A stretch of DNA of 64,000 bases from an uncultured Bacteroidales bacterium (GCA_902799685.1 CADCBO010000003.1:1-64000), one strand, 5' to 3'; counted from the first letter of the stretch, positions 35,200 through 44,651 are shown. Translations and numbers: made by a program. Notes: generated by a model not told the origin, from the letters alone.

Positions 35200-35231
35200 T
35201 TTGGCTGTGTCGGCTTTTTTGAGTTATTTTG
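35200..35231 (+). promoter_or_regulatory. promoter of the aryl-polyene-like cluster
   Basis: TTTG (35200-35203), exactly 20 bases, then TTATTTTG (35224-35231) is a good Bacteroidota promoter. It lies 52 bases before the fabG ATG and is the only strong promoter I see before the 28-kb run of plus-strand genes. The region between the tRNA and this point holds nothing else recognisable. Confidence 0.7.
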
Positions 35232-35283
35232 CACCTTATTATAGGCATGGTTAAAAAGTGCCTTTAACTAATAATTGAAAGTA

Positions 35284-36012
35284 ATGAAATATGCATTGGT
35301 AACAGGTGGTTCAAGAGGCCTTGGCCGCGCGGTGTGCATAAGATTGGCAGGGCAGGGTTATCCTGTTCTCATTAACTATAAGTCCAATTCTGATGCTGCA
35401 CTTGAGACCAAGCGGCTCGTGGAGGAGGCCGGCGGTCAGGCCGAGCTTCTGCCGTTCGATGTCTCTGTACAGCAAGAGGTGGAGACTGCTATAGACAGCT
35501 GGCAGGATGCCCACAAGGATGATTACATAGCCGTGCTGGTAAACAACGCAGGGATTCGTCGAGACAACCTGATGATATTTATGCAAGACGAAGACTGGAA
35601 CAGTGTCCTAAATACAAACCTGAACAGTTTCTTCTATCTTACACGCCGTCTGCTCAAGAACATGCTTTCCAAACGATGGGGCAGGATAGTGAACATGGCT
35701 TCGCTTTCCGGCATAAAGGGCCTGCCTGGTCAGACAAACTATTCGGCCGCAAAGGCAGCTCTTATCGGAGCCACCAAGGCTCTGGCTCAGGAGGTTGCCG
35801 CCCGTAAGGTTACCGTCAACGCGGTGGCTCCGGGATTCATTGCCACAGATATGACTAAGGAACTGCCAGAGGATGAACTTAAGAAAATGATTCCGGTAGG
35901 ACGTTTCGGCAGCCCCGAAGAGGTTGCCGCAACTGTAGGTTTTCTGGCATCCGAAGAAGCCTCGTACATAACAGGTGAGGTGATTTCAGTAAACGGTGGC
36001 CTTTATACATGA
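35284..36012 (+). CDS. 3-oxoacyl-ACP reductase, SDR family (FabG-like)
   Basis: This enzyme would reduce the beta-keto group after each chain extension, using NADPH. The 242-residue product has TGGSRGLGRA for the cofactor, NNAG, a catalytic Ser in NMASLSG and NYSAAKAAL (Tyr/Lys), and a C-terminal GEVISVNGG. The ATG at 35284 is chosen over a TTG three codons upstream. It is the first gene of the cluster and plays the role of ApeQ in known aryl-polyene clusters. The next gene starts 7 bases after it. Confidence 0.92.
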   Translation: MKYALVTGGSRGLGRAVCIRLAGQGYPVLINYKSNSDAALETKRLVEEAGGQAELLPFDVSVQQEVETAIDSWQDAHKDDYIAVLVNNAGIRRDNLMIFMQDEDWNSVLNTNLNSFFYLTRRLLKNMLSKRWGRIVNMASLSGIKGLPGQTNYSAAKAALIGATKALAQEVAARKVTVNAVAPGFIATDMTKELPEDELKKMIPVGRFGSPEEVAATVGFLASEEASYITGEVISVNGGLYT

Positions 36013-36019
36013 TTGGAAT

Positions 36020-37240
36020 ATGGGAAGAGTTGTAATTACGGGAATGGGAATCTGGGGATGCCTGGGGCAGAATCTTGACCAGGTGCGTGAATCCCTTTTT
36101 GCAGGAAAATCAGGAATAGGCACAGAGCCCATACGTAAGGAGTACGGTTACCGCTCCATGCTTACCGGCATAGTACCTAAACCCGTTTTGAAAGGAGTGC
36201 TTGACCGTCGCACGCGCGCCGGAATGAGCGAGGAGGCCGAATACGCCTATATGGCATCATCCGAGGCATTCCGCGGAGCAGGCATCGATGATGACTACCT
36301 GCTGAATAATGAGGTGGGTGTGATATTCGGTAATGACTCCAGCGCGGAGCCGGTCATTGAGACGGCCCGTATCATGAGTGAGTACCGTGATTCCGCCATG
36401 TGCGGTTCTGGACTGATATTCCAGTCCATGAACTCGACGGTGAACATGAACATGAGCACCATATTCCATCTGCGTGGCATAAACTTTACCGTGAGCGCAG
36501 CATGTGCAAGCGGTTCACATGCCATAGGTCTGGGATTCATGATGATACAGCAGGGCCTGCAGGATATGGTCCTTTGCGGTGGAGCGCAGGAGACCAACCA
36601 CATGTCCATGGCATCGTTCGATGCGCTTTCGGCATTCTCCATCCGTCATGATGAGCCAACCAGGGCATCGCGTCCGTTTGACCGTGACCGTGACGGGCTG
36701 GTGCCCAGCGGCGGTGCCGCAGCCGTGGTGCTTGAGGATTATGACCATGCCGTAAAGCGTGGTGCCACCATCCTGGCCGAGGTACTTGGCTACGGATTCT
36801 CATCGAACGGTACTGGAGGCATATCGCAGCCCAATTCCGATGCATCATTCCTGGCTATGACCCGCGCTCTGGATAGAGCCGGTCTGCAGCCTGATGACAT
36901 TGACTATATAAACGCTCACGCCACATCAACCCCTCAGGGCGATATGTATGAGGCTGTGGCTCTGGCACGTCTGTTTGAGGGACGCAAGGCATTGATAAGT
37001 TCCACCAAGTCCATGACAGGACACGAATGCTGGATGGCCGGTGCAAGCGAGATTGTCTATTCCACAATCATGCTCAATAACGGTTTCGTAGCCCCCAACA
37101 TAAATTTTGAGAATCCCGATGAGCAGTCGGCCAAGCTGAATATCGCAGCTGAGACCAAGCAGACTGAGCTAAGGACCATACTGTCAAATAGCTTTGGTTT
37201 TGGAGGAACCAACAGCGCACTTGTAATCAGAAAGATATGA
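36020..37240 (+). CDS. beta-ketoacyl-ACP synthase (FabF-like), KS1
   Basis: The enzyme would condense malonyl-ACP with the growing chain. The 406-residue product has a complete Cys-His-His triad: C162 in SAACASGS, H300 in NAHATST and H335 in TGHECWMAG. The C-terminal NSFGFGGTNS is normal. Start at 36020 (MGRVVITGMGIWG); the in-frame start at 35996 overlaps fabG and adds a non-homologous leader. The last four bases overlap the methyltransferase gene (ATGA). It is one of three complete KS in the cluster. Confidence 0.93.
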   Translation: MGRVVITGMGIWGCLGQNLDQVRESLFAGKSGIGTEPIRKEYGYRSMLTGIVPKPVLKGVLDRRTRAGMSEEAEYAYMASSEAFRGAGIDDDYLLNNEVGVIFGNDSSAEPVIETARIMSEYRDSAMCGSGLIFQSMNSTVNMNMSTIFHLRGINFTVSAACASGSHAIGLGFMMIQQGLQDMVLCGGAQETNHMSMASFDALSAFSIRHDEPTRASRPFDRDRDGLVPSGGAAAVVLEDYDHAVKRGATILAEVLGYGFSSNGTGGISQPNSDASFLAMTRALDRAGLQPDDIDYINAHATSTPQGDMYEAVALARLFEGRKALISSTKSMTGHECWMAGASEIVYSTIMLNNGFVAPNINFENPDEQSAKLNIAAETKQTELRTILSNSFGFGGTNSALVIRKI

Positions 37241-38337
37241 ATCTGTCACCAGCCTTGAAGGAGGCATACACCAAGGAGCACCTGAGCGCCCGTGACGCAC
37301 AGCGTCTGGCGGAGTTCATCGCATGGGGCCCCATAGTTTTCCAGACATCACGTCTGATGGTCAAGTTCGGAATACTGGACCTGTTGCGTGACAATATTGA
37401 CGGACTAACACAGCAGGAGATAGCCGATAAGACCGGTCTGTCACTTTATGCTGTCAAGGTACTTACTGAAGGTTCTTTGTCAATAGGAACAGTGCTGCTG
37501 GATCCGGATACGGACCGTTTCAGCCTGTCCAAGACCGGCTGGTTCCTGCTGACTGACCCCGCCACACGTGCCAATATGGACTTTAACCATGACGTTAATT
37601 ATGAGGGCTGGTTCAAGCTGGAGGAGTCACTCCTGGAGGGTCGTCCCGCAGGTCTGGAGCACTTTGGCAGCTGGCCTACGGTTTATGAAGGCCTGTCACA
37701 ACTGCCGCCTCAGGTGCAGAAGAGCTGGTTCGGATTTGACCATTTTTATTCAGACCACTCGTTCGATGAGGCCCTGAAGATAGTGTTTGACGGAGGCCGG
37801 ACTGAATCACTTGTGGATGTGGGCGGAAACACCGGCCGTTGGGCATTGCGCTGCGTGGATTACAATGACAAGGTCAAGGTGACTATAATGGATCTGCCGC
37901 AGCAGCTGGAAATGATGCGCGCCCAGACCGCAGGCAAAAAGGGTTCCGACCGCATAGAGGGATTCGGCATAAACCTGCTTGACCGCAGCGCCAAGTTCCC
38001 ACAGGGCCGTCATTTCGATGCCATCTGGATGAGCCAGTTCCTGGACTGCTTTGCCGAAGATGAGATCCTGAGCATACTTACCCGTGCCACAGCAGCAATG
38101 GACAAGGAGACGCGCCTTTACATAATGGAGACATTCTGGGACCGCCAGCGTTTTGAGCCGGGAGCATTGTGCCTTACCATGACCAGCCTTTACTTTACTG
38201 CCATTGCAAACGGTAACAGCAAGATGTACCACTCGGAGTGTATGGAGCGTCTGGTGGAGCAGGCCGGCATGAAGGTGGAGCGCATACATGACAATCTGGG
38301 GCAAGGCCACAGCATCATGGTATGCAAACTTAAATAG
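37237..38337 (+). CDS. SAM-dependent O-methyltransferase
   Basis: The 366-residue product has an N-terminal winged-helix dimerisation domain (GLTQQEIADKTGLSLYAVKV) and a C-terminal SAM-binding domain with LVDVGGNTGRWALR (about 193-206) and IMDLPQQLEMM, the layout of plant-type and polyketide O-methyltransferases. In aryl-polyene and related clusters such enzymes methylate the aryl hydroxyl. The catalytic base is not certain. It overlaps KS1 by four bases and is 35 bases before the ACP gene. Confidence 0.87.
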   Translation: MNLSPALKEAYTKEHLSARDAQRLAEFIAWGPIVFQTSRLMVKFGILDLLRDNIDGLTQQEIADKTGLSLYAVKVLTEGSLSIGTVLLDPDTDRFSLSKTGWFLLTDPATRANMDFNHDVNYEGWFKLEESLLEGRPAGLEHFGSWPTVYEGLSQLPPQVQKSWFGFDHFYSDHSFDEALKIVFDGGRTESLVDVGGNTGRWALRCVDYNDKVKVTIMDLPQQLEMMRAQTAGKKGSDRIEGFGINLLDRSAKFPQGRHFDAIWMSQFLDCFAEDEILSILTRATAAMDKETRLYIMETFWDRQRFEPGALCLTMTSLYFTAIANGNSKMYHSECMERLVEQAGMKVERIHDNLGQGHSIMVCKLK

Positions 38338-38372
38338 GTAATAATCAAACAAGTAAATAATAAACTTAACAA

Positions 38373-38615
38373 ATGGAAAGAAGTGAAATTGAAGCCAAGG
38401 TCCGCAAGTTCATGATTGAGGACCTGGAGATTGACGAGGAGAAGATAACCCCCGATGCCCATCTTATGAAGGACATGGGAATAGACAGTCTTGATTTCAT
38501 AGACATCGTAGTTATAGTGGAGAAGACCTTCGGCGTCAAGATCAAGAGTGAGGAGATGGCCGGGGTTGACACCTTCAGCAAGTTCTGTGATTATCTGGAA
38601 AAGAAGATAGGCTGA
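38373..38615 (+). CDS. acyl carrier protein, ACP1
   Basis: The 80-residue product is acidic with the phosphopantetheine site at S39 in DMGIDSLDF, and a normal four-helix pattern. It would carry the growing acyl chain between the cluster KS, reductase and dehydratase enzymes. No phosphopantetheinyl transferase is seen in the cluster, so a housekeeping enzyme probably activates it. The next gene starts two bases after its stop, at a TTG. Confidence 0.93.
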   Translation: MERSEIEAKVRKFMIEDLEIDEEKITPDAHLMKDMGIDSLDFIDIVVIVEKTFGVKIKSEEMAGVDTFSKFCDYLEKKIG

Positions 38616-38616
38616 T

Positions 38617-39513
38617 TTGGCAAGGCAAGAGGGAAAACCTGTGGAGTGGAAAGGCCGTACTGACGGCCTGCCGTGGATGATACGCTCGCTTGTGGCAGTC
38701 ATGAGGGTGCTGGACCGCAGGGCCATCTATCTGGTTATGGCGCTGATAGTCCCTTTCTACATGATATTCAACCACAAAGGTTATAAGGCAATCTACAGGT
38801 TCTTCCGCCAGAGGTTAGGACTGGGGCCCTTGAAATCCTTCCTTAAGGTCTATGCCAACCATTTCCGGTTCGGGCAGGTGATAGTTGACCGTTACGCCGC
38901 GTTTGCCGGCAAGAGGTTCCGGTTTGCTTTTGACGGCAATGACATGTTCCTTGCCATGCTCAATGAACCGGGAGGGTTTGTCCAGCTGAGCTCCCACATT
39001 GGGAACTACGAGATGGTGGGGTACAGCCTTACATCGGCCACCAAGAAGATTAACGGCCTGTTCTATGGAGGAGAATCGGAGGTGATGATGGAATTCAGGC
39101 GCAAGATACTGAGCATGCACAATATAGGACTGATAGAGGTGAACGGCAGCATGGAGCATATTTTCCAGATGAATGCGGCCATAGACCGTGGCGAGATAGT
39201 CAGTATGACGGGTGACCGTATGCTTGGCTCTCCCAAGTCATTCCGTTGCCAGTTCATGGGTGCCGAAGCAAACTTTCCCATGGGACCGTTTGCGCTTGCC
39301 GTGCAGAAGGATGTGCCTATAGTGGCAGTGTTCTGCATGCGCGGCAAATGGGGCGTCTATAACGTCTATGTGCGAAAGGTTACGGCTGCACCGGGACTGC
39401 CGCCCAGGGCATCCATGCAGGATATGGCTCAGAAGTTCGCGGCAGAACTGGAGAGTATTGTGCGCCTGTATCCAACACAGTGGTTCAACTATTATGATTT
39501 CTGGAACGCCTGA
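38617..39513 (+). CDS. LpxL/HtrB-type lipid acyltransferase
   Basis: This 298-residue membrane-associated protein has the HX4E motif of the LpxL/HtrB acyltransferases (SSHIGNYE, H127 and E132) and a membrane helix at about 42-60. The start is a TTG at 38617. It is kept because the residues after it (EWKGRT) match the conserved WKG start of the family and the next Met is well inside. In related clusters such an enzyme moves the finished chain from ACP to a lipid or the next building block. It would act at the inner membrane. Confidence 0.85.
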   Translation: MARQEGKPVEWKGRTDGLPWMIRSLVAVMRVLDRRAIYLVMALIVPFYMIFNHKGYKAIYRFFRQRLGLGPLKSFLKVYANHFRFGQVIVDRYAAFAGKRFRFAFDGNDMFLAMLNEPGGFVQLSSHIGNYEMVGYSLTSATKKINGLFYGGESEVMMEFRRKILSMHNIGLIEVNGSMEHIFQMNAAIDRGEIVSMTGDRMLGSPKSFRCQFMGAEANFPMGPFALAVQKDVPIVAVFCMRGKWGVYNVYVRKVTAAPGLPPRASMQDMAQKFAAELESIVRLYPTQWFNYYDFWNA

Positions 39514-39514
39514 T

Positions 39515-39949
39515 ATGTGTGTTTTCTCCAAATACGGTATTCTTGAGCTGATTCCGCAGCGTCCTCCGTTCGTGATGGTGGATAGCCTGATATACTGCGA
39601 TTTGAGCATAACCAGGACTCAGCTGGAAGTCAGGGCTGACAATATCTTCAATGACGGAGGCCGTCTGTCAACCGCAGGAATATGCGAGAACATAGCGCAG
39701 ACCTGCGCCGCACGCCTGGGCTATCTGAGTCTGGCATCGGGTCAGGCGGTAAAGCTGGGATACATAGGAGCCATAAGCAACATGCAGGTCTATAGGACAC
39801 CTGTCACGGGCGAGACTCTGGTTACTGAGATTAAAGTGCTGCAGGAGGTGTTCAACATAACTCTTGTACACGCTGTGGTAAAATGCGGTGATGAACTGAT
39901 AGCTGAGACAGACCTCAAGATTGCCTTGGGCGATGATGCGGCAAAATAA
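39515..39949 (+). CDS. hot-dog 3-hydroxyacyl-ACP dehydratase-like protein (ApeP-type), DH1
   Basis: The 144-residue product begins at the ATG at 39515, two bases after the preceding stop. It has the LIPQRPPFVMVDSL start typical of FabZ/ApeP-like hot-dog proteins, with Gln instead of the usual His in HRxPF. The GHFPG active-site loop of FabZ is replaced by IFNDGGRLSTAG, so the catalytic His is absent, while ENIAQTCAA keeps the acid position. The ApeP subgroup of aryl-polyene clusters has a similar non-FabZ loop, so the enzyme may dehydrate with different residues or partner with DH2. Confidence 0.8.
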   Translation: MCVFSKYGILELIPQRPPFVMVDSLIYCDLSITRTQLEVRADNIFNDGGRLSTAGICENIAQTCAARLGYLSLASGQAVKLGYIGAISNMQVYRTPVTGETLVTEIKVLQEVFNITLVHAVVKCGDELIAETDLKIALGDDAAK

Positions 39950-39958
39950 GATGATGCT

Positions 39959-40375
39959 ATGAAAGAGCTTAAAGAGACAATACCGTTCCGCGTAAGGTTC
40001 AGTGAGGTTGACTCAATGAACATAGTATGGCACGGTTCGTACCCCCTCTATTTTGAGGATGCCCGCGAGGCTTTCGGCCGCAAGTACGGGTTGGGGTATT
40101 ATGACATATTTGACAATGGTTATTATGCGCCTCTTGTGGAACTGTCGTTCAAATACAAGAAGCCCATAACATATGGCATGAAACCAGAGATTACGATCAT
40201 GTATCGTCCTACCGATTCGGCCAAGATAGTGTTTGATTATGAGATAAGGGACTCTGCAAACGGTGAGTTGCTGGCCGAGGGCCATTCCGTCCAGGTATTC
40301 ATGGACCGCAACTACCAGTTAGTATGGGCTAACCCGGAATTCTACGAGGAGTGGAAAAAGAGATGGCAAGAGTGA
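39959..40375 (+). CDS. 4HBT-type acyl thioesterase
   Basis: The 138-residue hot-dog protein has RFSEVDSMNIVWHGSYPLYF, with the conserved Asp of the 4-hydroxybenzoyl-CoA thioesterase family, and YFEDAREAF after it. It would hydrolyse acyl-ACP or acyl-CoA and may release or edit chains. It overlaps the start of KS2 by 13 bases, so expression is coupled. Such a thioesterase is a regular member of aryl-polyene clusters. Confidence 0.88.
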   Translation: MKELKETIPFRVRFSEVDSMNIVWHGSYPLYFEDAREAFGRKYGLGYYDIFDNGYYAPLVELSFKYKKPITYGMKPEITIMYRPTDSAKIVFDYEIRDSANGELLAEGHSVQVFMDRNYQLVWANPEFYEEWKKRWQE

Positions 40376-41508
40376 TACAGTGCATAGCGGACAACGTGGT
40401 TTCGCCGCTTGGCAGGACATCGATGGAAAACTACGTCAATGTCAAGGCCGGGTGCAGCGGGCTGGCACGTTTTGAGGAGATGGACAGGGTCAGCTCCCCG
40501 TTCATGCTGTCTCGCATAGACCGCTATGTGATGGATGAACTATGCATCGGACTTGATATTCCTGACGGCAAATACACGTTCTTTGAGAAAATGCTGCTGA
40601 CCAGTAGCATACAGGCCGTAAGAAAGGCGGGCATAGACCCGTCATCGGACAGGGTGCTGTTCATAATTTCTACCACAAAGGGGAATGTATCGCTGTTGGA
40701 CAGGGATGTAAAGGGATTCCCGCAGGAGAGGGTGCTGCTTGGCAAGTCGGCAAGCATGGTTTCACGCTATTTCGGTAATCCTAATGCACCTGTAGTGGTT
40801 TGCAATGCCTGCATATCGGGCGTATGTGCCCAGATTGAGGCCATGCGTGCTTTGCAGAGCGGCCGTTATGACTATGCCGTTGTAACTGGAGCCGATGAGC
40901 AGTCGCCGTTCATTATTTCGGGATTCCTCTCATTCAAGGCGCTGACAGATACCCCTTGCCGTCCGTTTGACAAGGACCGTACAGGGCTTAACTTGGGTGA
41001 GTGCGCCGCTACCGTGGTGCTTAAGGCATCGGACGCACCGGCTTGCGGCTGGGTGCTTGAGGGCGGAGCCATACGTAATGACGCCAACCATATTTCAGGC
41101 CCGTCCAGAACAGGCGAGGGGAGTTATCTGGCCCTTATGGAGGTCTTGCGCAAATGCGGCAGGGAGGGACTGGCTTTTGTGAACGTGCATGGCACGGCAA
41201 CAGCCTACAATGATGAGATGGAATCCATAGCCCTTTACCGTGCAGGACTGATTGACGTACCTGTTACGGGATTGAAAGGCTATTACGGACATACTATGGG
41301 TGCGGCGGGAATAATGGAGAGCATACTTTCCATGTATGCCGTCCAGGACGGAACGGTGCTGGCCACACGGGGTTATGCTGAGCAGGGAGTGACCTATCCG
41401 GTGAATGTTAGCCCTGAAAACAGGCCTGCCCACGGAAACAGGTTCATAAAGCTGCTGTCAGGTTTCGGCGGATGCAACGCCGCCCTCAGTTATGCTTATT
41501 ACAGTTAA
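40363..41508 (+). CDS. beta-ketoacyl-ACP synthase, KS2
   Basis: The 381-residue product has a complete triad: C150 in NACISGVC, H276 in VHGTAT and H310 in YGHTMGAAG. It is more distant from FabF than KS1 and KS3, with a short N-terminal region. The ATG at 40363 is used; an in-frame GTG at 40351 is less likely. It is similar to the ApeC/ApeO group of aryl-polyene clusters by position. The stop and the next ATG overlap by one base. Confidence 0.9.
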   Translation: MARVIQCIADNVVSPLGRTSMENYVNVKAGCSGLARFEEMDRVSSPFMLSRIDRYVMDELCIGLDIPDGKYTFFEKMLLTSSIQAVRKAGIDPSSDRVLFIISTTKGNVSLLDRDVKGFPQERVLLGKSASMVSRYFGNPNAPVVVCNACISGVCAQIEAMRALQSGRYDYAVVTGADEQSPFIISGFLSFKALTDTPCRPFDKDRTGLNLGECAATVVLKASDAPACGWVLEGGAIRNDANHISGPSRTGEGSYLALMEVLRKCGREGLAFVNVHGTATAYNDEMESIALYRAGLIDVPVTGLKGYYGHTMGAAGIMESILSMYAVQDGTVLATRGYAEQGVTYPVNVSPENRPAHGNRFIKLLSGFGGCNAALSYAYYS

Positions 41509-42152
41509 TGACGGATATGGAAAAGGAGAGGAATCTGAAATATACTGTCATTACTGACAAGGGAGTAACAGTATGCGGACGTGTGCTAGAACATAATCAC
41601 ACAGGTTCGGCCATGCTTACAGAGATATATCGCGCCCAACTGGGTGACTGGCCCAAGTTCTTCAAGATGGACACCCTGAGCAAGGTGGGCTATCTGGCAT
41701 CGGAACTGTTGCTCAAGGAGCTGGGCGAGCGCAGGCTGGAGGGCGAAGAATATGCTTCGGACCGCGCCATAGTGCTGTTCGGTACGACGGCGTCACTTTG
41801 CGCAGACCGAAACTATCAGGAAACCATTCAGGACAGTGATAATTACTATCCCAGTCCGGCCCTGTTCGTATATACGCTGCCCAATATTGTGACAGGCGAG
41901 ATAGCCATCCGGAATCATTACCGCGGAGAGACGTCGTTTTATGTGCTGGACGGATATGATACCGGCAGCATGGCGTTTCATTTGCAGTGCGCTTTCCAGG
42001 ATGATGTGACGGAGAGTCTCCTTGCAGGATGGGTTGACAGCACGGACAACGATGATTTCCGCTGTTTCTTCACGCTTATGGACAGGGCGGATGCATCGGA
42101 CCTGAAGGGGCTTGAGAATGAATTGAAAGGAATAATGGATAACTTAAAATGA
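41508..42152 (+). CDS. truncated ketosynthase-like protein without catalytic Cys
   Basis: The 214-residue product resembles only the N-terminal lobe of a thiolase-fold ketosynthase: IVLFGTTASLCADRNYQETI and SPALFVYTLPNIVTGEIAIR match the KS dimer-interface and substrate region. At the nucleophile elbow it reads SFYVLDGYDTG, with no Cys, and no later His motifs exist. Proteins of this type annotated as 3-oxoacyl-ACP synthase occur in Bacteroidota aryl-polyene clusters. It is probably structural or chain-length-setting, as partner of KS2 or KS3. Function is inferred. Confidence 0.75.
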   Translation: MTDMEKERNLKYTVITDKGVTVCGRVLEHNHTGSAMLTEIYRAQLGDWPKFFKMDTLSKVGYLASELLLKELGERRLEGEEYASDRAIVLFGTTASLCADRNYQETIQDSDNYYPSPALFVYTLPNIVTGEIAIRNHYRGETSFYVLDGYDTGSMAFHLQCAFQDDVTESLLAGWVDSTDNDDFRCFFTLMDRADASDLKGLENELKGIMDNLK

Positions 42153-42161
42153 TATTGAACT

Positions 42162-42419
42162 ATGGAAGAGATGATTCTTAAACTGAAGCAGGAGATTATT
42201 GAGGTGCTTAACCTTGAGGATGTAAAACCCGAGGATATTGACAATGACGCTCCTCTGTTCGGTGAGGGTCTGGGACTGGATTCTATTGATGCTCTTGAGC
42301 TTATAGTTCTCATGGAGAAGAACTACGGCATCAAGCTGCAGGATCCTGCCAAGGGCAAGGAGATATTCAAGTCCATCAACGTGATGGCTGATTACATCCA
42401 GAAAAACCGTACCCGCTGA
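42162..42419 (+). CDS. acyl carrier protein, ACP2
   Basis: The 85-residue product has the phosphopantetheine Ser at S41 in GLGLDSIDALEL and a normal ACP fold. It is the second ACP, as in aryl-polyene clusters that use two carriers (ApeE/ApeF). Its stop overlaps the KS3 start by one base. Confidence 0.94.
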   Translation: MEEMILKLKQEIIEVLNLEDVKPEDIDNDAPLFGEGLGLDSIDALELIVLMEKNYGIKLQDPAKGKEIFKSINVMADYIQKNRTR

Positions 42420-43621
42420 TGGCTCAAAACAGGTCAGTGCTCATAACCGGCTGCGGCATAATCTGTGCCATAGGCAACGGTAAGGAGGAGGTGCTCAAAT
42501 CTCTTCTGGCTAACCGTACTGGTATAGGCCCGCTCAAATACCTCAAGACCACTCATACGGAATTCCCGGTGGGCGAGGTAAAGATGTCCGATACGGAGAT
42601 GGAACAGGCAATGGGCATTGAGCCCGGAACACCCGTTACACGCACGGCTCTGATGGGAATGATTGCCCTGCATGAGGCGTTGGGTGAGGCAGGCCTGGAC
42701 CGTGATGACCTTAAGGAGTGCAGTTTTGTGAACGGCACCACCGTGGGGGGCATGGACAAGAGCGAGCAATACTACACTGACTTCATTGAGAACGATACGC
42801 GCAATGAGTATATAAAGACGCATGACTGCGGTTCCTGCTCGGAGATGATTGCCGACAGGTTCGGAAGATTTAAGTACATCACTACAATCTCCACGGCATG
42901 CTCATCGGCTGCCAACGCCGTTGAACTTGGGGCGGACATGATCCGTTCCGGCCAGGCAGACATTGTTGTGGCAGGCGGAAGCGAGTGCATAACCAAGTTC
43001 CACCTGAACGGGTTCAACTCGCTCATGATACTTGACCACGGCCAGTGCCGTCCGTTCGATGCCGAGCGTGCAGGCCTTAACCTGGGTGAGGGGGCGGCTT
43101 ATCTGGTGCTGGAGTCCGCTGAGTCTGCTGCAAGGCGTGGCGTGAAGCCGGTTGCGCTGCTTTCAGGTTATGGCAATGCCTGCGACGCATTCCACCAGAC
43201 GGCATCGTCACCTGATGGTGAAGGCGCATATCTGGCCATGTCAAAGGCTCTGGCCGATGCAGGGCTGCAACCATCAGACATTGACTATATCAATGCACAC
43301 GGCACAGGAACGCCTAACAACGATGTAAGTGAGAGCCAGGCCATGAAACGGCTTTTCGGCAGCGCGATGCCGCCTGTTTCATCCACCAAGTCATTGACCG
43401 GTCATACCACCAGTGCATCAGGGTCGGTCGAGGCGGTCATCTGCATACTGGCGCTCCGCAACGGATTCGTGCCTGTCAATTACGCGTGGGCCAATCCCAT
43501 GGATGATGGAATTGTTCCCAATATGGAGCTTAAGCCATCGCATCAGTTGCGTCATATTCTGTGCAACTCGTTCGGTTTCGGAGGCAATGACTCTTCGGTA
43601 ATACTAACGGCAATTGACTAA
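42419..43621 (+). CDS. beta-ketoacyl-ACP synthase (FabF-like), KS3
   Basis: The 400-residue product has a full triad: C161 in STACSSAAN, H294 in NAHGTGT and H329 in LTGHTTSASG, and ends with NSFGFGGNDSSVI. It is a typical elongating FabF-type KS. It forms a tight unit with ACP2 upstream and the KS-like protein downstream, as expected for a KS/chain-length-factor pair. Confidence 0.93.
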   Translation: MAQNRSVLITGCGIICAIGNGKEEVLKSLLANRTGIGPLKYLKTTHTEFPVGEVKMSDTEMEQAMGIEPGTPVTRTALMGMIALHEALGEAGLDRDDLKECSFVNGTTVGGMDKSEQYYTDFIENDTRNEYIKTHDCGSCSEMIADRFGRFKYITTISTACSSAANAVELGADMIRSGQADIVVAGGSECITKFHLNGFNSLMILDHGQCRPFDAERAGLNLGEGAAYLVLESAESAARRGVKPVALLSGYGNACDAFHQTASSPDGEGAYLAMSKALADAGLQPSDIDYINAHGTGTPNNDVSESQAMKRLFGSAMPPVSSTKSLTGHTTSASGSVEAVICILALRNGFVPVNYAWANPMDDGIVPNMELKPSHQLRHILCNSFGFGGNDSSVILTAID

Positions 43622-43625
43622 AGCA

Positions 43626-44651
43626 ATGGTTCAAGATAATAATGTAAAGATATTGTCTGCCAAGCAGATATCAATACAGAATCCGCTTTCTGAGGAGTGG
43701 ATGGAGAGTCCGTTGGCTTACACTGAAGGTTATGTTCCTGCCATAGACCCGGAGTTCAGGCAGTTCATATCGGCCGGCGACGCACGCCGTATGGGCAAGC
43801 TGCTCAAGCGTGCGTTGGCCACATCATTATCGGCATTGAGAGAGGGCGGTATTGAGCACCCTGATGCCATAATAACCGGAACAGGATTCGGAAGCGTTGA
43901 GAACACTGAACTGTTCCTGGACGCAATGGTGCGTGAGGGTGAGCAGATGCTCAAGCCCACGCAGTTCATGCAATCCACGCATAACACGGCATCATCACTC
44001 ATAGGCATACACACCCGCAGCCACGGCTACAACTCCACCTATACGCAGAAAGGAATGTCGTTTGACTGTGCCCTTTATGATGCGTGGCTCCAGTTCCGTC
44101 TGGGCAAGATAAAGACGGCTCTGGTGGGTAGCCACGACGAGATGACACCCGTGTTTGCCGGGTTCATGCGCAAGGCCGACCATGTTATGGAGGGCGAGAT
44201 TTGCAGTGAGGCGGCAGTATCGGTTCTTATGGGCACCGGTCAGGAAACCCCTGCATACTGTACGATGGACGGCGTGGTAATCCTGAATCGTCCCGATGAG
44301 GATGAACTGGCCCGGGCCGTGCGTTCACTCACGGACGGCAATGCCCCGTCGGCCATAATGACCGGCATGAGCGGAAACGCTGAAAATGACAGTTGGTACA
44401 GCTTTTTGGGTAAGCTGTTGCCTGATATACCTCTGCTCCGTTACAAGCATCTGTTCGGAGTCAATTTCTCATCATCGGCCATAGGCTTCTATACGGCGGT
44501 CTGTTGCCTTAAAAAAGGACTGATTCCCGCCTGCCTCACAAAGGACGGCAATACAATCAACCCCAATGGAGGAATCCTGGTGGTAAATATTGTCGAGGAC
44601 AGGCACTATTCCATTTCTTTACTCAAACCGATATTATGTGGAGGACATTAA
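43626..44651 (+). CDS. ketosynthase-like protein (chain-length-factor-like)
   Basis: The 341-residue product is a thiolase-fold KS relative: TGTGFGSVENTELFLDAMV and MQSTHNTASSLIG match the KS N-domain. A Cys lies near the nucleophile position (SFDCALYDAW, C148), but both catalytic His motifs are missing (KHLFGVNFSSSAIGFYTAV in place of the GH segment). It should not condense by itself and could heterodimerise with KS3. The ATG at 43626 follows the KS3 stop; an overlapping TTG at 43614 is less likely. Confidence 0.8.
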   Translation: MVQDNNVKILSAKQISIQNPLSEEWMESPLAYTEGYVPAIDPEFRQFISAGDARRMGKLLKRALATSLSALREGGIEHPDAIITGTGFGSVENTELFLDAMVREGEQMLKPTQFMQSTHNTASSLIGIHTRSHGYNSTYTQKGMSFDCALYDAWLQFRLGKIKTALVGSHDEMTPVFAGFMRKADHVMEGEICSEAAVSVLMGTGQETPAYCTMDGVVILNRPDEDELARAVRSLTDGNAPSAIMTGMSGNAENDSWYSFLGKLLPDIPLLRYKHLFGVNFSSSAIGFYTAVCCLKKGLIPACLTKDGNTINPNGGILVVNIVEDRHYSISLLKPILCGGH

